The position numbers and the translations under genes were made by a program. Positions 59,241 to 64,000 of a stretch of 64,000 bases of DNA are shown here, piece by piece. The stretch is from Rhizobium lentis (GTDB taxonomy: Bacteria; Pseudomonadota; Alphaproteobacteria; Rhizobiales; Rhizobiaceae). A model generated the notes under the pieces. That model did no database searches and was not told where the DNA came from. It was given only the letters and a program-made list of their open reading frames with translations. The stretch lies in the NCBI RefSeq assembly GCF_017352135.1, contig NZ_CP071454.1:1816001-1880000 (forward strand). Direction: 5' to 3'. Position 1 is the stretch's first letter. Each line of letters begins with the position of its first letter.

Positions 59241-60569
59241 TCATTTTGTCGAATTTGCGTCGATCAGCATCCGCGGCCATTCGATGCGGATGCGCGCGCC
59301 GGCTTTTTCCGGCTCGCGGTTCTCGAAAATCAGCGATGCGCCCGAGCGTTCCAGCAGCGTCTTGGCGATGAAAAGTCCGAGCCCAAGGCCGCCGGCCGTA
59401 TCTTCCTTCTGCCTTTTGGTCACATAGGGCTCGCCGATTCGCGTCAGTATGTCAGGCGAATAGCCATTGCCGTCGTCCTCGATGACGATCAGCACTTTGT
59501 CGTGATCGTGCTCGACGGTGACGGTCACTTTCTCCCTGGCATAATCGACGGCATTTTCGATGAGGTTGCCGAGCCCGTACATGATGCCGGCATTGCGGTC
59601 GGTGACCGGCTCGCCCTTGCGCGGGCTTTTTTCGATGAGCTCAAGAGTGATGCCGAATTCCCGGTGCGGCGCGACAACCTCTTCGATCATCGAGGAAAGC
59701 GGCAGGCGGCGCATATGCGCCTCGCCGTCGGAGGAGAGGGTCGTCAACCGCCGCAGGATGTCACGGCAGCGTTCGCTCTGGCTTCGCAGCAGCATCACAT
59801 CCTCGCGGAAACGGTCGTCGTCCTTGAGTTCCCGCTCCATTTCCTTGGCGACGACGCTGATCGTCGCAAGCGGGGTGCCAAGCTCGTGTGCGGCGGCGGC
59901 GGCCAGTCCGTCGAGCTGTGACAGGTGCTTTTCCCGCTGCAGGACCAGTTCGGTCGCCGCCAGCGCATCGGCCAGCTGGCTCGCCTCCATCGAAACGCGA
60001 TAGGCGTAAAAAGCGGCGAAGGCCATCGTCGAGGCGATCGAGCACCAGACGCCGAACTGCATGACATTGTGCACATTGATCTCGGCCCCGTCGAACCAGG
60101 GCAGCGGAAAGGGTGAAAAGGCAAGCACCGTGATGCAGACCATCGCAAAGCCGATCAGCGCCGTGCTGTAGCGGATCGGCTGCGAGGCAAACGAGATGAT
60201 GACCGGCACGCAAACGAGGGCGGCGAACGGATTAGCAAGGCCGCCGGTGATGAAGAGCAGCGCGCAAAGTTGCAGCAGGTCAAAGCCGAGCAGCGCGAAG
60301 GCGGCCGGCGGCTCCAGCCGATGCGTCGGCGGATAGCGGATCGTCAGATAGAAGTTGACCCAGGCAAGCGCGGCGATCAGCGAGGAACTGGCGATCAGCG
60401 GCAAGGGAAACTTCAGCCAGAAGGCCACAATGAACACCGTCAGCGCCTGGCCGCCGACGGCAAGCCAGCGCAGCCGCACCAGCGTCTGCAAACGCAGCCT
60501 GCGGCTGCTGTGCCGATCTTCCAGCGACTGGCTGTCCGTCTTGTCGATCATGCCAGGCTTGTCGATCAT
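59241..60569 (-). CDS. actS: Redox sensor histidine kinase ActS (RegB/PrrB family)
   Basis: Membrane kinase of 442 residues with about six membrane segments in the first 200 residues. The quinone-sensing heptapeptide GGLANPF of the RegB family is present. The H-box is LAAAAAHELGTPLATIS. A cysteine in SERCRDILRRL lies in the position of the redox-active cysteine of RegB (recall-based alignment). HATPase boxes NLIENAVDYA and GLGLGLFIAKTLL are intact. The start could be the first or the second methionine (MIDKPGMIDK). Confidence 0.93.
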   Translation of the reverse strand: MIDKPGMIDKTDSQSLEDRHSSRRLRLQTLVRLRWLAVGGQALTVFIVAFWLKFPLPLIASSSLIAALAWVNFYLTIRYPPTHRLEPPAAFALLGFDLLQLCALLFITGGLANPFAALVCVPVIISFASQPIRYSTALIGFAMVCITVLAFSPFPLPWFDGAEINVHNVMQFGVWCSIASTMAFAAFYAYRVSMEASQLADALAATELVLQREKHLSQLDGLAAAAAHELGTPLATISVVAKEMERELKDDDRFREDVMLLRSQSERCRDILRRLTTLSSDGEAHMRRLPLSSMIEEVVAPHREFGITLELIEKSPRKGEPVTDRNAGIMYGLGNLIENAVDYAREKVTVTVEHDHDKVLIVIEDDGNGYSPDILTRIGEPYVTKRQKEDTAGGLGLGLFIAKTLLERSGASLIFENREPEKAGARIRIEWPRMLIDANSTK

Positions 60570-60590
60570 GCCGGGGCTCCTTGATGGCTC

Positions 60591-63056
60591 TCATGTACCA
60601 CGTGGTTTTGCCCGTGTCGTCGGCAACGCCTCTTCCGGCCGCTCCGGCCAGGGATGCCGGGGATAGCGCCCGCGCATCTCGGCGCGTACGTCCTTCCATG
60701 AGCCGGCCCAGAAGCCGGGGAGATCGCGTGTCGTCTGGATCGGCCGGTGCGCCGGCGATGTCAGTTCGAGGAGCAGCGGCAGACGGCCTCCGGCGATCGC
60801 CGGGTGCTGCTTGAGCCCGAACAGCTCTTGCACGCGGATCGTCAAGACCGGCTCCTCGCCCTCATATTGGATCGGATGCCTTTGGCCGGTCGGCGCCTCG
60901 AAATGCGTCGGGGCAAGCCGGCTAAGATCGCGCTGCAATTCGTGTGGCACCAGCGACATCAGCCCGTTCGAAAGCCCTGCCGGGGAAATCTCAGAGAGGC
61001 TTCGGGCCTCCCCCTGAAAGGGAGCGAACCATTCCTCCATTCGCGAAAGCAGGGCGGCGTCGCTGACGTCAGGCCAGGGATCGCCGATCGTTCTATGGAG
61101 GAAATCGATCCGCTCACGCAGCTGGATGGCATCCTTCGAGAAGGCAAGCTGATCGAGTCCCAGTTCGCGCACGCCTTCCATCAGCGTCTGAGTGACGGCT
61201 TCCCCGGAAGGACGCGGCAAGGGCGTCTCGTCGAAGACGATTGCGCCGAGCCGGGTTGCCCGCCGCGCCCGCACCTGGCGGCTCTGCCGGTCGAAGAATA
61301 TCTGGTCGTCGGTTCTGATTTCGCCGGGCAGTTCGGCTTCGATATTGCCGCGCGTCACTTCGGCTGCCGCCAGGATCCGCGCCTGCGCCGCCCGGCCGGT
61401 AAGATCGGCGATCACAAGCATCTGGCTGCCGGCCAGCCTCTCGGTGTCCGCCAGTTCGGCCCCCCGCCCGTTGGCCATCACGAATCGTCCGCGCGCGCCG
61501 CGCTGAAGTGCGATTCGATCCGGGAAGGCATGCAGCAGCAGCTGGCCCGCAAGCGCCGGCGCCGTTGCGCCAACTTGGTCAAGCCCGCTCGCCAGCCGCC
61601 CTGCCAGCCGTCGCGCCGCCTCGGCTCTTTCGCCGCGCTCGGCCTTGAAGCGCCGCAGCCGCTCCTCGATATCGAGGCTCGTCCCGCCAAGCCCCTGCTC
61701 GGTGAGAAGAACGGCGATCATCGCAGCCTCCCGGGCATGTCCGATTTCGCCCGCCGAGACCACCATGGCCGCAAGCCGTGGCGGCAGGGCGAGATCGCGC
61801 ATCACCTTGCCCCGCGCTGTCAGCGCCCCGTCCTTGTCGAGCGCGCCAAGCTGACCGAGCAGCGCCCGCGCTTCCCTAAGCGTCGTTTCCGGCGGCTGAT
61901 CGACAAAAGCGAGGGATCGCGGATCCTGGACACCCCAATGCGCGAGATCGAGCACCAGCCCGGAAAGATCGCTGGAGAGGATCTGCGGCGGCGTGAAGGC
62001 CGGCAGTGCCGCCGTCTGTCCCTGGTGCCACAGCCTGACGGCGATACCCGGTTCGGTTCGCCCGGCGCGGCCAGCCCGCTGATCGGCAGAGGCCCGCGAC
62101 GCGCGCACCGTCTCCAGCCGGGTGATGCCGGTCGACGCCTCGAATACCGGCAGGCGTTGCAATCCGCTGTCGATCACGATCCTCACGCCGTCGATGGTGA
62201 TCGAGGTTTCGGCAATCGACGTCGCAAGCACGATCTTGCGCGTTCCCTTCACCGCCGGTCGAATCGCGGCATCCTGCTCCTTCTGGCCGAGATTGCCATA
62301 AAGCGGCGCAATCAGCGTTTCCGGTCCGAAACGTCCCTGCAGCCGCTCTGCGGTCCGCGTGATCTCAGCCTGGCCGGGCAGGAAAGCGAGGATCGAGCCG
62401 GTTTCGTTGGCGTGCGCGTCGATAATCGCGCGCGTCACGGCATCTTCGATGCGCTCACCGCCCGGCCGATCCTGATAACGGAGATCGACCGGAAAGCTGC
62501 GCCCCAGGCTTTCGATGACAGGGGGCTCCTTAAGCAGGTCGGCCACACGGTCGACGTCGAGCGTTGCCGACATCACTAGGATGCGCAGATCCTCGCGGAG
62601 CGCCGATTGAACGTCGAGCGCCAGCGCCAGCCCGAAATCGGCATCGAGTGAACGCTCGTGGAATTCGTCGAAGATCACGACCGAGATTCCGGCCAGCTCC
62701 GGATCGTCGAGGACCATCCGGGCAAACACCCCTTCCGTTACCACCTCGATCCGTGTCGCTGCCGATATCCTGTTGTCGAGGCGCATGCGATAACCGACCG
62801 TGCCGCCAACCTGCTCGCCGAGCAGTGACGCCATCCGGCTTGCCGCCGCTCGCGCCGCCAGCCGCCGCGGCTCCAGCAAGATGATCTTGCCGTCGCCGCG
62901 CCAGACCTGGTCGAGCAGGTAAAGCGGCACAAGTGTCGTTTTGCCCGCGCCGGGCGGCGCCGAAAGAACGGCACGTTTCTGCTCGGCCAAGGCTACGCCG
63001 ATGGCCGGCAGGACATGCGAAACCGGAAGTTCCGGCAATGATGCACTGATTGTCAC
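60591..63056 (-). CDS. hrpB: ATP-dependent RNA helicase-like protein HrpB
   Basis: DEAH-type helicase of the HrpB family, 821 residues. Motif I is SAPPGAGKTTLVPL, motif II is FDEFHERSLDAD (DEFH in place of DEAH), motif III is MSATLD and motif VI QRAGRAGRTEPG. The HrpB C-terminal domain carries RHPIQYEGEEP and FWAGSWKDVRAEMRGRYPRHPWPE. Precise role in bacteria is unsettled. Its start overlaps the upstream cyclodeaminase-family gene by four bases. Confidence 0.95.
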   Translation of the reverse strand: MTISASLPELPVSHVLPAIGVALAEQKRAVLSAPPGAGKTTLVPLYLLDQVWRGDGKIILLEPRRLAARAAASRMASLLGEQVGGTVGYRMRLDNRISAATRIEVVTEGVFARMVLDDPELAGISVVIFDEFHERSLDADFGLALALDVQSALREDLRILVMSATLDVDRVADLLKEPPVIESLGRSFPVDLRYQDRPGGERIEDAVTRAIIDAHANETGSILAFLPGQAEITRTAERLQGRFGPETLIAPLYGNLGQKEQDAAIRPAVKGTRKIVLATSIAETSITIDGVRIVIDSGLQRLPVFEASTGITRLETVRASRASADQRAGRAGRTEPGIAVRLWHQGQTAALPAFTPPQILSSDLSGLVLDLAHWGVQDPRSLAFVDQPPETTLREARALLGQLGALDKDGALTARGKVMRDLALPPRLAAMVVSAGEIGHAREAAMIAVLLTEQGLGGTSLDIEERLRRFKAERGERAEAARRLAGRLASGLDQVGATAPALAGQLLLHAFPDRIALQRGARGRFVMANGRGAELADTERLAGSQMLVIADLTGRAAQARILAAAEVTRGNIEAELPGEIRTDDQIFFDRQSRQVRARRATRLGAIVFDETPLPRPSGEAVTQTLMEGVRELGLDQLAFSKDAIQLRERIDFLHRTIGDPWPDVSDAALLSRMEEWFAPFQGEARSLSEISPAGLSNGLMSLVPHELQRDLSRLAPTHFEAPTGQRHPIQYEGEEPVLTIRVQELFGLKQHPAIAGGRLPLLLELTSPAHRPIQTTRDLPGFWAGSWKDVRAEMRGRYPRHPWPERPEEALPTTRAKPRGT

Positions 63057-64000
63057 TTTCGGCCCGTCACCGTTTCATAGGCAAGGATAGCCCCGGCGAG
63101 ATCCTCGAGTGCGGCGCCGACCGATTTGAACAGCGTGATTTCGGCGTCATGGCTCCGCCCGCTCCGGGCGCCGCTGACGAGTTCTGCAAGCTCCGCCTTT
63201 ATGCCGTCCTCCTTCAGCACGCCGCTTTTCAGCGGCTGGACGATATCGCCTGCCTCAGTGAGGGCGCCGGCCCGGGTATCGACATAGACGCTGGCGCGAC
63301 GGATGGCCTCGTCGTCGCTTTCGCGCATGTTCGGCTTGAAGGCGCCGACGAGATCGAGATGGGCGCCGGGTTTCAGCCATTCGCCTGAGATCAGCGGCTC
63401 GTTGGAAAGCGTGGCGCAGGAAATGATATCGGCCGTCCGGGCTGCGGCCTCGGCGTTCTCGACCGCTTCGGCATTCAGACCGAGCGCTCGTGCCTCGGCC
63501 GCGATCTTTTCCGCTGCCTGTCCATTGCGGCCCCAGATGCGGTACCTCTTGATCGGCCGGGTCGTACGATGGGCGAGCATCAGGTTGAGGGACAGCCGGC
63601 CGGTTCCGCAGATGAGCATCTCCTCTGCGTCTGGTCGGGCGAGATAGCGGGCCGCCAGCGCCGATGCCGCCGCCGTCCGTCGCGCCGTCAGCTCGCCGCC
63701 GTCGATTGCGGCCAGCATCTCGCCGGTGGCGCCGGAGGAAAGAAGATAGGTTCCGAAGATCGCCGGCAGGCCCCGCCGCATGTTGCCGGGAAAAACCGAG
63801 ACGGTCTTCACCCCGGCATAGCGCCCGGGAACCCAGGCGGGCATCAGAAGCAGCGTGGCGCTCTCCTCGCCCGGCACCTCCATATCATGGTGATGGCGCA
63901 CCGGCATCACGCAGTCGCTCTGGAACATGCGGGCGATCGCCTCGATCAGGTCCGGCCAGGGCAGGGCCGCGCGCGTCTGTTCTTCATCGAGGACAAGCAT
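63053..64000 (-). CDS. Ornithine cyclodeaminase / mu-crystallin family protein
   Basis: NAD(P)-binding protein of 315 residues whose apparent ATG occupies the last three bases of the window, so the gene may be complete or its true start may lie beyond. Family motifs are GVKTVSVFPGN with the substrate lysine, LTARRTAAASALAARYLA, the Rossmann loop LICGTGRLSLN and VGAFKPNMRESDDEA. Members include ornithine cyclodeaminase, alanine dehydrogenase and pyrroline-2-carboxylate reductases, and sequence alone does not decide between them. It is coupled to hrpB. Confidence 0.88.
   Translation of the reverse strand: MLVLDEEQTRAALPWPDLIEAIARMFQSDCVMPVRHHHDMEVPGEESATLLLMPAWVPGRYAGVKTVSVFPGNMRRGLPAIFGTYLLSSGATGEMLAAIDGGELTARRTAAASALAARYLARPDAEEMLICGTGRLSLNLMLAHRTTRPIKRYRIWGRNGQAAEKIAAEARALGLNAEAVENAEAAARTADIISCATLSNEPLISGEWLKPGAHLDLVGAFKPNMRESDDEAIRRASVYVDTRAGALTEAGDIVQPLKSGVLKEDGIKAELAELVSGARSGRSHDAEITLFKSVGAALEDLAGAILAYETVTGRK

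Overview
This is a GC-rich, densely packed stretch of alphaproteobacterial core chromosome, most likely Rhizobium sensu stricto (R. etli / R. leguminosarum group). The evidence is the gene content and order: hemE next to the PPDK-regulator gene, chvI-chvG-hprK-EIIA-HPr-ahcY opposite pckA, actR-actS, AddAB rather than RecBCD, an intracellular PHB depolymerase, and Rhizobium-type palindromic intergenic repeats. The species call is an inference from memory of the clade. I see no rRNA, tRNA, CRISPR, insertion sequence, prophage or toxin-antitoxin locus.

Layout. 1-2.8 kb (minus): rho (cut by the window edge), hemJ, hemE. 2.8-3.2 kb: a 400-base gap with DnaA-box-like 9-mers, GANTC sites and an AT-rich block, in the position where alphaproteobacterial chromosomal origins lie; I call it oriC. 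3.2-6.8 kb (plus): ppsR-type regulator, maf, aroE, coaE and dnaQ, mostly overlapping. 6.9-13.5 kb: secB and fxsA on minus, then on plus a Tim44-like protein, MltA-like enzyme, Smr protein, XRE regulator and gyrB. 13.5-18.7 kb: nitroreductase, DUF2218, a gutted glutathionyl-hydroquinone reductase gene, a fumarylacetoacetate-hydrolase family enzyme, phaZ, DUF2852 and a YgjP-type metalloprotease. 18.8-23.9 kb: trpF-trpB-trpA-accD-folC.

23.9-35.9 kb (minus) reads as one transcription unit: divL, a tsaE/amgK fusion, murU-like, addB, addA, trxA. It joins cell-cycle signalling, tRNA modification, cell-wall recycling and double-strand-break repair. 36.1-41.6 kb (minus): chvI-chvG-hprK-EIIA-HPr-ahcY, an envelope-stress two-component system linked to a short PTS-type output cascade and the SAM-cycle hydrolase. 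pckA is divergent from chvI, followed by arfB and alkB. 44.7-50.2 kb (minus): hisB-DUF2628-hisH-two uncharacterised genes-hisA-hisF-hisE-coaA. 50.4-57.2 kb (plus): hslV-hslU, DUF1402, a cytochrome P450, glcB. 57.2-64 kb: an L,D-transpeptidase lipoprotein, mmcB, the redox pair actS-actR, hrpB and an ornithine-cyclodeaminase family gene starting at the last base.

The window is mainly housekeeping sequence. The best leads are a histidine kinase whose phospho-acceptor histidine is tyrosine (DivL-like), the TsaE/AmgK fusion beside MurU, an almost fully deleted GS-HQR gene, AccD and AddB proteins missing the family's metal-binding cysteines, an MltA-like enzyme without an export signal, and candidate operators before ahcY, phaZ and pckA. 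I did not find a convincing wholly new multi-gene system.
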